Assembly (NCBI GenBank): GCA_002803225.1
Contig: NXFV01000180.1
Coordinates: forward strand, 1-23,120
Direction: 5' to 3'
DNA length: 23,120 nucleotides
Source: Gamarada debralockiae
Taxonomy: Eukaryota; Ascomycota; Leotiomycetes; Helotiales; Hyphodiscaceae
Shown here: piece by piece, positions 1-8,764 of the stretch
Layout: each line of letters opens with the position of its first letter
Numbering within the stretch: position 1 is the stretch's first letter
Notes under the pieces: generated by a model
Database searches by the model: none
The model's input: only the letters and a program-made list of their open reading frames with translations
What the model was told of the DNA's origin: nothing
Position numbers and translations under genes: made by a program

Positions 1-1057
1 CAGTCCTGACACCCACTGGTGATAAGGTCTTTCGATTTTCGCGCCGAAATATGGCATTCCTCTTCAAACCTGCTACGCAAATCAACGGCAACTTTCAACT
101 GAGTGGCCGAGTTTCCTTCAGCTTGAGTCTTATATTCCTTAGCTGCCTGTCGCAGGCCTGACAGTTCCGACTTTTACTTCTCGATGTGTCGTTTCATGTC
201 TCCTGCAATATGGTCACGTGACTGACGAGAAGTAACAGAATTAGGAAAACGTGATTGGATTATTAAGGCTGCGAAGATACTAATGAACAAACCAAGTCCT
301 CGGTCTTCTGTTTCCACTTCTTACATTTATTTCTATAGTCGGCAGCAATAGCTTTCTGTTTCAGAAGCGGCCTTCGACAACCGCACCTCAAGCAATCTTT
401 CCTCCTCAAGCTTGTTCTTTAGCGTTCGATTTCGACTTCGCAAACCCTCTCTCTCTTCGTAATCCTTAGCTGTATCTCGATGGGCAGATCGCCACTCAGC
501 GACTTTCTCGCCTGCTTGGTTCTGGTGTTTCTCTTCGCAAAGGCTGAGTTCGGCGAGTTGTGGGAGAAACCGAGCTGCTTCACTCGGTGGTGCTGCTTCT
601 ATATCTTCCAGTAGAGAGTGGATTTCAACAATCTTCTCGGACGGAAGGTCTTTTGTTGAGCTTCCAACTCCTTAATCTTAGCCTACAACGCTCCTCTTCG
701 TTTCTCCTCCTCAAGCTTTTTCAAAACGAGCGCGATTTTCATCCCTCAACCTGTTGGTCTCCTCGTACTCTTTCACGACGTCGACGAGCGTCTTCTTCTA
801 GCCAGCAATTACCTGGTCTGCTTAGCTCAGGTGGTGCTTCTTGCACAGACATAGGAAGGCAAGTGTTGGAAGGTATTTGTTGCTTCCTTTAAGGTGGCAT
901 TTCCCATTAGCTTGAGTAGTTTGTGGATGTTAGTAAAGTTCACAGTTGAAATGTCGCAAGGGCATCGTGCGCCGTAGTGATTGTGGATGCAGGTCATCTC
1001 CAAACTGTAGCGGGGGATCTTCAGGAGATTGTAGGCGTCCCATTTGAGTGGATCCAT
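1..1057 (-). pseudogene. Decayed Cys/His-module plus coiled-coil gene, paralogue of the gene at 7107; continues past window start
   Basis: The ATG at 1057 opens a frame starting MDPLKWDAYNLL, with a C-x4-HYG-x-RC cluster and a later HLP...C, matching the plus-strand gene at 7107. The frame closes at 827. Homology then goes on in another frame: KHHLS, stop, ADQVIAG, stop, then a coiled coil (VVKEYEETNRLRDENR). A frameshift near 722 and another stop near 685 follow. From 671 to 336 there is an uninterrupted 112-codon frame carrying a second copy of the same module (LPQLAELSLCEEKHQNQAG, then EKVAEWRSAHRD) and its coiled coil. Past a further shift near 355 and a stop near 183, recognisable coiled coil (LRQAAKEYKTQAEG) runs to the window edge, matching RRAAAEYKTKAEAD of the plus copy. 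I infer a pseudogene with a repeated module. The function of the family is unknown to me. Confidence 0.72.
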
Positions 1058-1846
1058 AGCTATGTGTATTGTGGCGGTTGAGATTAAAGGTAAAGAAATG
1101 GAGAAAGAAGTGAAGGTGTTATATGGGCAACTTAAAGGTGCACTTTATGTACATTTTTGTGGACGAGCTGCGTTTCAAAAGTGAAAGAAAAGAACAATCA
1201 GAGAATATTATAGATTTTATGTTTTCATTATCGGCTGAACTGATGGAATTTGGTATTATGATGTCTCATTAGCTTGGGCACGGGTGAAAGCCAGCCAACG
1301 GCGGCTGAAAATTGAACACATAGCATCGGAACGGTTCAGAGTAATAGCATAGCTTAAGACTTGACTTATAACAGTAACAATAATCCAAAATCTATTCTGA
1401 TTGGGAAACGGGGCCTTAGCAAAGCAAAATTACAACACGCTTTGGATCAGTCAAAGGTACAATCACATGATCCTCCTGTTTGAGGCTCCTGCACTGATTC
1501 TCTTCTGGGGTGGAAAAAGGGCCTTCTTCGAATTGATTCAGAAACAAGCCAGACGAGTGGTAAGACCCAGAGATGCCCACTGAACAGTAGATTATGTCTT
1601 TACCGCTAATTGGCTCTTTGGATGATATGATGAGCTAATAAGAATCACTTATTTGATGACTTCATCCTTTGTTAACTTCTGACTTGTCATTCTCATCCAA
1701 TCGATTCCAATCCATCGCAGCTACATATACAGAAATATTATAAGTGGCATAACAACCACCCCAAGCCGGTTCCTTCAAATCCCATATGTGCGTTGCTCAT
1801 TCAATTATAAAATTTGGTATCCTTTCATTTCCCACCTGGCCCATCC
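1058..1846. other. Intergenic region without recognised gene
   Basis: This lies between the 5' end of the decayed minus-strand gene and the 3' end of the carrier gene, which is also on the minus strand. It should hold the old promoter of the former and the terminator of the latter. The sequence is AT-rich. One open stretch at 1401-1583 has no ATG start of its own that I trust and no recognisable motif. I see no RNA gene or repeat here. Confidence 0.5.
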
Positions 1847-3327
1847 CTAGTCCTCAGACTTGATTCCCTTCCCAGCGTCAATAATCTTATCCCCAAGCTG
1901 CTCCCTCGCATTCCCCAACAAATGTCCCGCATCTTTGCTAACATAATCTTCCGCCGTCTTGGTCGCCTCGGTGGCATTATCCCCCAAAACACCCAATCTC
2001 TCGCTGGCAGTACCCACCGCCTCCCTACCATCCTGCACCATACTTCCCATCCTTTCGGTTACATTGTCATATCCCTCCTTGACTATCTCTCCAGCCTTCT
2101 CGCCCGCATCTTGGATAGCGCCACCAGCTTGGGCTGCGATTTCCGAAGGGCTGGGATATTTCTTGAGGGCTTTGAGGATGATGTAGTATGTCTGGATGAT
2201 GAACTTGTGGATGGCTTCTTTGAGAAGCATTGCTATGCCGTGACTGAAGAAGCCTTTGAGGATCTCGCCGAATACACCTTCGTAAAGCGCAGCAGGCCCT
2301 TCGGTGCGGTAGATGTGCAGGATTGTGTTGAAGACTGTAGATTTCTTTGCAAGGTTCTTCGCATTCCGAGCAGTTTTCTCCGCCTCTACTCTGCTCTCTG
2401 TGTGTTTGGCTTCGTCTTTGAGTTCAATCACTGAATCCTTGTCGACAGGTGGCTTGGAAGATGTTTGAGCTCTTGCCTTGGCCAACGAGAATGGGTACAT
2501 GATTGCTGAAGCGACGGCTTTGCTCACAGCAGCCATCAAGAACGTAACCCTAGCACCGGGGTTATCTCGTTGAGCGCGTGGGAGGAGCGTGCGTTTGAAC
2601 GTTTCGTAGAGAAAGAAGGTGATGCTTGGGTTCAGTGTCAGGATCAGGGAAGCAGAGTATCCGGACCAGAAACCCTGCATTCCCTTCTCGTCACGAATCG
2701 AAGCCGCGATATCCGAAACAGAGGGCTCAGGTGCCTTCGATGCTGAGCGCACAGAGATCATAGAAGCCGTCTGTTTCCTTGTAACGATATTTGCAATAGG
2801 CGTAGTAAAGAATTTCGAACAAGCACCCGCCAAAGCCCCCACCGCCAACTCGTCCAAAATCGGCAGTATCGTCGCCTTCCCTCCATTCTTTTGCAGCCTA
2901 TTCGTCCTCAAATAATTGTAGAACAAGAAAAATAGGAACGAATCTGCGATGGATTTCCCCGTATCTTGCAGAACCCCAGTGTAGAATGCGGAGAGCCCGC
3001 CTTCCTTGTTGTAGATCTGTTCGAAGGCATCGAGAACGCCTTTGTATTCACCATCGTCTGGGGTTGAGGAGGATTTCCGCAGCTGTCGCTGAACTTGGAG
3101 ACGGGTTATTATTAGGTCCAGGGGGTAGATTGCGAGGTTCGAGATCGCGGTTCCGGTTGAGCCTGCGAGGGCGTGCCCGAGTGCTGGGAGGGCGGGACCA
3201 CCGAGCGCAGAGGTTTGCTCTTCTTGGGTTTTGTGGTAGAGGGAGTAGGCGTCCCGGAGGTGTTGTTAGCTGGATCCTGAAAGAGGGGAGGATGAGTTAC
3301 CAGCTGGCTGTTATAGACGTTCGCCAT
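1847..3327 (-). CDS. Mitochondrial-carrier-family protein, peroxisomal (Pmp47/ANT1-like) type, with LEA-like C-terminal tail
   Basis: Best model: exon 1 at 3327-3301 (MANVYNSQL), an 83-nt intron at 3300-3218 (GTAACT donor, GCTAAC branch, acceptor in an AAGAAGAG run; only the last AG keeps frame), and exon 2 at 3217-1847. It predicts 465 residues. The three carrier signatures are visible: YPLDLIITRLQ (residues 40-50), a degenerate TPIANIVTRKQ (about 148-158) and YPFSLAKARAQ (about 250-260). This degenerate second signature recalls the fungal peroxisomal adenine nucleotide carrier group. Such carriers exchange ATP or CoA-like cofactors across the peroxisomal membrane; the substrate here is inferred. 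Two additions are odd: a charged insert of about 40 residues after the third signature, and a tail (about 368-465) of Ala/Gly/Glu/Lys-rich amphipathic repeats. Usual family length is roughly 300-350. The start exon is less certain than the rest. Confidence 0.85.
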
Positions 3328-3821
3328 GTTGACGATCTTACCTCCTTGTTTCGACTGTTTGAAAGAGGTATGATATTGGAAATTGGGAGAGATAGACGAG
3401 AAATAAAGATCAAAAGGGAATCAACATTACCCTACTGCCGTGGGTAGATCAACCAAGTTTTATCAGTAGCTGAAGGGTAGCTCACTTGCACGCATTAGGA
3501 AAGGATGAGGAGGCATGAAGCTCAGGACGACGTCATGCGATGTACGTTTGCCGTAGGCGCCACAACAGCAAAGTCTGGGTAGACCAGGGTCTTTTCAAGC
3601 CACCCCCTTTTCTTCTCCGTAACATCGGTTAATATTTTCAAAAGATGGCTACCTCTTCTTCTTATTTCTCCCTTCATATCAACTTTTATTCCCTAGGAAA
3701 GAGTAATCAATGAGGTTCCTCAACAAAGGACAAATCTTATTACCTTTCGAGCCATTTTCTGCTCCCTTTTAGGAAATAAAATGTCAGTAATCAAACGCAG
3801 GGAATTTATCCTGACATACGC
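3328..3821. promoter_or_regulatory. Upstream region of the carrier gene, overlapping where the rest of the acyltransferase should be
   Basis: This is the only space upstream of the carrier start, so it must hold that gene's promoter. It is also where later exons of the minus-strand acyltransferase fragment would have to lie. Splice-like signals exist on the minus strand (GTGAGT just after 3834, CTGAC plus AAAAG near 3775, GTAATA near 3752, CTAG near 3696). The frames they join give only short unrelated peptides and no HXXXD or DFGWG motif. I find no defined promoter element. Confidence 0.4.
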
Positions 3822-4112
3822 TCATACGGGTTGGGAAAAGTCGTCTGAAGGAAATCTACTCACCACATTTCCAGCAACCCAAGGGATCGATGCAATAGTT
3901 CGAGCCAGACCAGCCTTCAAGTCCCGGTGGATCTGGGATTTATCGGCACTTGAGGGTAAATGAAAGTAAAGGATCCAGCGAGTTCCATACAGCCTTGGCA
4001 TATTCATGTCCAAGGGTGTGAGCTTCAGCTCTGCTGTCGATTCAGGAAGGCCAAATCTGCCTGGTGCCACATAGTCTTCCCGGTTGGCATCGACGTTGAG
4101 AGATTTCGACAT
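3822..4112 (-). pseudogene. First exon of an HXXXD-type (trichothecene 3-O-acetyltransferase-like) acyltransferase; remainder missing
   Basis: The ATG at 4112 opens 96 codons. Residues about 29-80 contain the characteristic N-terminal block of fungal BAHD-like acyltransferases: a LTPLDMNMPRLYG segment, then a short strand (WILYFHLP), an acidic/charged helix (KSQIHRDLKAGLARTIASIP) and WVAGNV. These enzymes transfer an acyl group from acyl-CoA to a hydroxyl and are normally about 450-500 residues long. Here the reading frame runs into a good donor (GTGAGT) straight after AGNV. No continuation with the catalytic HXXXD motif or the DFGWG motif is visible before the carrier gene begins. I read it as a truncated remnant. 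It could in principle encode a short expressed peptide. The family assignment rests on pattern memory. Confidence 0.6.
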
Positions 4113-5127
4113 GGCGGTTTGGACTACGCAAATTTCAAAGGATATGGTCCTGATAGTTCAAAGGATGGAATCATTGAAAAGCAGGAATTAGGATGACGCT
4201 GAGGCTAGCTAGGAGCGGTGTGAGGTCTGACCTTTCGCTCGAAGGGATGCAACAAATCAATCTTCAAGTTGATGTCCTCGAGGATGAAGGAGGAAACATT
4301 TTCTGCTCGAACGAAGGGGTCTCAAGAATTTATAAGAAATTCCCCACCATAACCCTTCCCTCAAACAACCTTGGAGCGAAGAGTCAAATGTTCAAGCTGC
4401 GCCAACTGTTGACGGGGTCCTGTAGGCAAATTGCCAGGGTTCGTGCGATCAGAGAGACTTTACTGCGAAAGCTATGTAGCTAGGCCGACTGAAAGGAGTT
4501 CCTGTTGAGAAGAAAAGAGATAAAAAGAGGCGGCTGAGGAGGGATCAGCCAGATCATCAGTGTCTGACAATGGGAGTGAGAGGCGCTGATTGGCTACCTC
4601 CCCACATGCCACATTGGGGTTAGCGGAAGATCGCTCAAACCACTCAAAAACTCGACTCGTAAAGCTTTCGAATGCAGTACCACTCCATTTTCTGCCTCTG
4701 GCACGGCAAGATACCTCATCCTTGCCACGGGTGGTTGTACCGACAGCGAGCAACGCCCGGCGCTTTGAGTCGTCTTACAGCGAAGCCGATTCGTAAGGTC
4801 AGGGGGTTGCCAAAGCCGCTAGCAGCCACAATCCAGAACCTAGACAACGTCAGTAACGACTCAGCCGCTTCCTTCATTACAGAGGAGTACCTCAGCACTT
4901 CGTGGATAACGCTCATGTATCGTATTCATAAGCATCTCGACAAGTTCGCAAGAGAGGTGGCAAATGCTTCTCATTCGGAGCAGGGTAGGATTCAGCATGA
5001 CTCAGCAGCATCTTAGCGAGCCGGCAGACGTGGAGGGGACCTCCAGATAAAATGACGTTCCTCAAAGTCATCACGACATTTTCTGCCTAAGTTATTCAAA
5101 CTCGCAGAAAAGGTTTTGTTGCTAGCA
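4113..5127. other. Region without a recognised gene, upstream of the bZIP gene
   Basis: About 1 kb with overlapping weak reading frames on both strands. On the plus strand one runs from 4672 to 5016, and another from 4590 to 4796. On the minus strand they run 4916-4716 and 4753-4472. The minus pair reads partly like continuous protein (KEAAESLLTLSRFWIVAASGFG, then RARGRKWSGTAFESFTSRVF in another frame), so a decayed minus-strand gene is possible. I do not recognise a family. The last few hundred bases must contain the bZIP promoter. Confidence 0.35.
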
Positions 5128-6482
5128 ATGGATCAGCCACCACGTCCAACAGCTGATGGGTATTCGTTTGTCATGGAAGGGACAGCAGAAGAGCAGTCAG
5201 AGCCTCTCACTCTTTTAAGGAGATCGCGACGTGTACTTGGAGATATCGACCTCGATGAAACATCAATCCCACTCAGTAGTGGTATGTAGCATAACTATAT
5301 TATTCCTTCATGCAAGCTCGAGGGGCAGTGCTTTCTCAAATACCCTGAAGTACACGATCGTTAATACAAAGGCAGAATCTTCGCAATCGGAGCAAGCCAC
5401 AAACAAGAGGCGCGAGCAAGTCCGCAAAGCCCAAAGGTACTCCCACTGCTTCTTATATCTTGATTTGAAATGCAGTGCCGTCTAATTTTAATATGTCAAG
5501 GACACATCGGCAGCGCACTCAAGCTTACATCAAAGAATTGGAGAAAGAAGTTCTTCGGCTCCGCACTTGCCAAAGCAACGCCCTGGCTCGAGTAGATCAA
5601 TTGGAAGAACGAGTTCATTCTCTACTTAATACCCTGGCTGAGCACAGTATTCCGGCGCCTTCTGAGACTTCTCGTCCAGTTGCAGATGCTTCCGTGGGTC
5701 ACGTCGTCGTAGGAACTGGGGAAGATCCTTCGGCTGCTCATATCAGTCTTAGCTTCTCTCCAGTTGCCAGTCAGCCTATGGAGCTTGTGTATCATCAAGC
5801 GCCACCTTCGTATCCGGTTCCAAGACCAAGACCGTTGATGAACCCTGGTGTTGGGGTTTTAAGCGAGAACATGCAGCAAACTCTTCTCAAAGATCCCCGA
5901 GTTGGTATTGAATTCGTTCTCGCGTATGTATTGCTCAGTTCTTCTCAACCCATCCTTTCCATCCCAAAGTCAGCGCAAAAACTAAGACTCATTCCCAGTC
6001 TGGAGCGCCTATGCCTAGATCATCTACGATACAGCCACCTAGACTACGATGATCGAGCCGAAGCACCCGACGACCGAGCCCGCTGTACATCTCACCACAT
6101 CTTCACCGCATCACTACAACTATGGAATCCAACTCTCCGCTCTCGTTCCACCCAAGAAAGTTACGATATCTCAGCAGCAGAAATTGAGCGTCTTCTAAAT
6201 ACTTCATTGAATATCGGCGTGAGCGATGATGAAATCACTCCCGTTCAAATATGGCATCACTTGAAAAACTTTTCGCTACCGGAGGAGAGGCAGAAAGAAT
6301 TCCTGAACAAGATTACAGAGGATCTGTGTAAGCTTGTGGAGTGTGTACAGTAAGTCGTTCGCCTGGATCCAATGTATTGGTGAATGTGCTGATTATGAGG
6401 CAGTTTTGGCGCGGTCATACCGCTGAAGAAATTCAACGAGATATTGATGAAGTACCTCCCTGAAGCAGTGATTCCGATATGA
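5128..6482 (+). CDS. bZIP transcription factor with QVR-type basic region, five exons
   Basis: The model joins 5128-5281, 5376-5436, 5501-5923, 5999-6349 and 6404-6482, giving 355 residues. The introns carry GTATGT, GTACTC, GTATGT and GTAAGT donors. The third (75 nt) keeps frame if retained, and the fourth changes the C-terminus to end in LPEAVIPI. The basic region and zipper are assembled across introns 1 and 2: NKRREQVRKAQRTHRQR (residues 61-77), then leucine-zipper heptads at L85, L92, A99, L106 and L113. The Asn usually invariant in bZIP proteins (QNR) is Val here (QVR), as in a subset of fungal bZIPs. The region after about residue 130 is variable, followed by a conserved helical C-terminal block (FVLALERLCLDH onward). 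It is a nuclear DNA-binding regulator. Targets cannot be inferred from the neighbours. Confidence 0.88.
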
Positions 6483-7106
6483 AACCTGCCATCTTGGCGG
6501 TGGCCCATTATTCCGTAATGAAAGGCGAAAGGTTCTACCAGACTACCTCTTCATGCTTTAGTTTCAATTGTCGAAGACAAAAATACAACTTGACGGATAT
6601 CGAGCGTTTTTCATAGCACCTCAAACTTCTCGTATCATCGGTTCTCATCTGATCATCTTCTGCAATCAAGTTGTCCATTCACTGGATTACGCAAGACGGC
6701 GGGAAGGCCAGGAGAATTTACAGTCACGTGACGGCATGTGATTTTTCATCGACCTAAATTTGGGTTTCCAAAGGCGTCCACTCGGACATGTACCACAATC
6801 CCAGAGTACTTTGTCATCGCTTGCGAGGTTGAGTGTTGCTCCTGGCGTTTTAATTGTTGTCTGATCGCTTTTCTCTTTCATGTGTTCGACACCAATTGTT
6901 GGTGGCCTATCTCGCCTGATGAGTCATCCTGGAACGAGCTGCGTAGATCCGCAGCAGATATTCGCGGGGGTGATTCTGGCAATTTCCTTTAATTCTTTCT
7001 TTCCTTTTCTGAAGAAGCCTAGCTTCACATCTATTTAATCTAAACTTTCATTTTCATTTCACCGCAAGTTCAACGGCGAAGAACGAAAGTTCCAGCGACA
7101 AACACC
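6483..7106. promoter_or_regulatory. Intergenic region upstream of the Cys/His coiled-coil gene
   Basis: It contains a perfect 10-bp palindrome GTCACGTGAC at 6723-6732, an E-box-like core of the type bound by bHLH or Cbf1-like factors. It lies about 375 bp upstream of the ATG at 7107. The stretch from about 7000 to 7060 is pyrimidine-rich and TATTTAAT-containing, which suits a core promoter. No gene is supported here. Confidence 0.4.
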
Positions 7107-8164
7107 ATGGATTCCCGCAAATGGGATGCGTATCGAGCCTTGGGCATCATTGCCCGCGACAGCTACGAAACGACTTGTGTTGGCGAAAATCACTATGGGA
7201 AACGATGTCGCTGGGATATTTCGCATGAACGGGTTCGCTCAATCCGCGAGATTCTAGACGAAATGGAAAGAAAACCACCCAACGATTGCTTTGTACATCT
7301 CCCAGAACTCGCACAATTGGGCCTTTGTACCCAATACCACCTGAATAGCACTGATTCAGATGGACTGTCTATGAATGGCAGTCGGCGATCAGAGATGTCC
7401 AGATGAACTACGAGAAGGGCGAAGGGCTGAGAATCAGGAACCGAGAATTGGAGAAGATGCTCGAGGAAGAGAGGTTAGCGAAAGAGAAGGTTAACGATTC
7501 GTTTAAATCTACAGTCAGGGAGTTTTATGACAGCTTCGGTAAAGAGAAGGAGAAGAATCGCACCCTCACGGAAAAATACGAAAAGCTCAGGAATGATTCG
7601 GAGGGAGCCTACTTGGAACGAGAACGAGAACGCCGAGCTGCAGCAGAATACAAGACGAAAGCCGAAGCAGATCTAGCCAACCAAACTCAAACTATTCACG
7701 ACCTGCATTCCCGCCTCGAACAAGAGCGCCGTCTCTCAGCTCAAACCTCGCGAGAACTAAACGACACAGTCGCCCAACAGCAATCCGTCCTCGCTCAAGC
7801 AGCAGCACTCGAAGCCCAGTGCAAAGCTCAAGACGAAGAAGCCGAGCAACTGCGCCGCGAACTGGGCGCTGCTAGAAAGGAGCTTGGTAGTGCCCAAGAC
7901 AGTCTAGAAGTCACAAGACTTGAGCTTGAGACTATTCGAAAGGCTAGGGAGCAACAGGCTTTAGCTGTACTTTCAAGAGAGAGAGCATTTTCTGAGGAGA
8001 ATGCGCGGCTGTTGGAGCGCGTTAGCCAATTGGAGAAGCAGGTATCGACTGGATTCTTGAGAAGTATTCTTGATAACTTCAAAGGACTGGTGAAGGGATT
8101 TTTTTTCTTGATGGGATGGGCTAAGAAGCTGAATAGAACGGAAACTCGTACAGAGGTGGAGTAG
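7107..8164 (+). CDS. Cys/His-module plus coiled-coil protein, interrupted by a frameshift near 7347-7358
   Basis: The ATG at 7107 opens a frame with MDSRKWDAYRAL, the cluster C-x4-NHYGKRC, and HLPELAQLGLCTQYHLN. The frame ends at 7406. The C...C...C..xH pattern suggests a zinc-binding module (inference). The second frame (open from 7355, stop at 8164) carries VYEWQSAIRDVQMNYEKGEGL, about 200 residues of charged coiled coil and a short hydrophobic C-terminal segment (GFFFLMGWAKK). The minus-strand paralogue reads straight through the same junction (EEKHQNQAGEKVAEWRSAHRD), so the break here looks like an indel rather than an intron. A gene finder may instead place an intron at 7327-7394 (68 nt), giving 329 residues but deleting the conserved EWQSAIRD. 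Function unknown. Comparable LC-x2-H-QNQAG-x-W modules occur, as I recall, in other fungal proteins. Confidence 0.65.
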
Positions 8165-8764
8165 CTGTGGTGCTAAGGGACCATATTCAAGCTTTTGAAA
8201 TGAGAAGTCTGACTTATCCTGTCGCGAAGGATTTGGCACAAATTACAAGGTTTGAATTATTCACAGGAGTTGAGCGATTCCGAAGTACAGATAGAATCTC
8301 GAAAATTGCTGATATGATTTGAGCAAATGAAGCCCGAATGTGATGGAATATAGGCAACTAAAAACCCTGAGACAGATTGAACGATCGGAGTTTATGAATC
8401 TGCAATTGTCTGGTCTCACTCTCTGAAGGTAATGGAACAAATAGAGTTCCCTAGCACCGGCATCTGGAGGGTGAACGCATTAAGGTGTCACCGCTGGGTC
8501 TGAGGAAGAAGACTTACTGAGCATCCCACTTTGGTCGGCCTGGTATGCTTAGAGTAATTGAACGATTAACTGTTTGGAATCAAGTCACGTCATTGTCAAA
8601 TTGGAAGCAAGTTTGATTATATGATTTTCCATTGTGTGAAAGCTACTTGTGCAAGGTAATTATCATCGTGGTATGCCCTCAGGCCCAAAGAAAGTTGCTT
8701 CCATTCAGTCAATCCTGCCACGTCCCAAACAACAAAGGAGAATCTTTGACAAGCCGTGAGCGAT
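8165..8764. other. Intergenic region between convergent genes
   Basis: This sits between the 3' end of the plus-strand coiled-coil gene and the inferred 3' end of the minus-strand F-box-like gene, so it should contain both terminators. It is AT-rich, with only short chance reading frames. I see no RNA gene or repeat. Confidence 0.5.

Noticed and set aside
560..892. 110-codon plus-strand reading frame
   Set aside because: Its Ser/Leu-rich translation is the antisense of the decayed Glu/Lys/Arg coiled coil on the minus strand, and it has no ATG at its start.
1814..2434. 206-codon plus-strand reading frame
   Set aside because: It lies wholly opposite the carrier gene, which has clear family signatures; its translation has no domain.
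2619..3447. Plus-strand reading frames of 98 and 153 codons
   Set aside because: They are antisense to the carrier coding sequence and its first exon. The Arg-rich composition comes from reading the GC-rich carrier codons backwards.
5924..5998. Treating 25 extra residues (YVLLSSSQPILSIPKSAQKL and neighbours) as part of the bZIP protein
   Set aside because: The segment has a GTATGT donor, a CTAAG branch-like site and a CCCAG acceptor, and its length is a multiple of three. Removal gives a more family-like FVLALERLCLDH.
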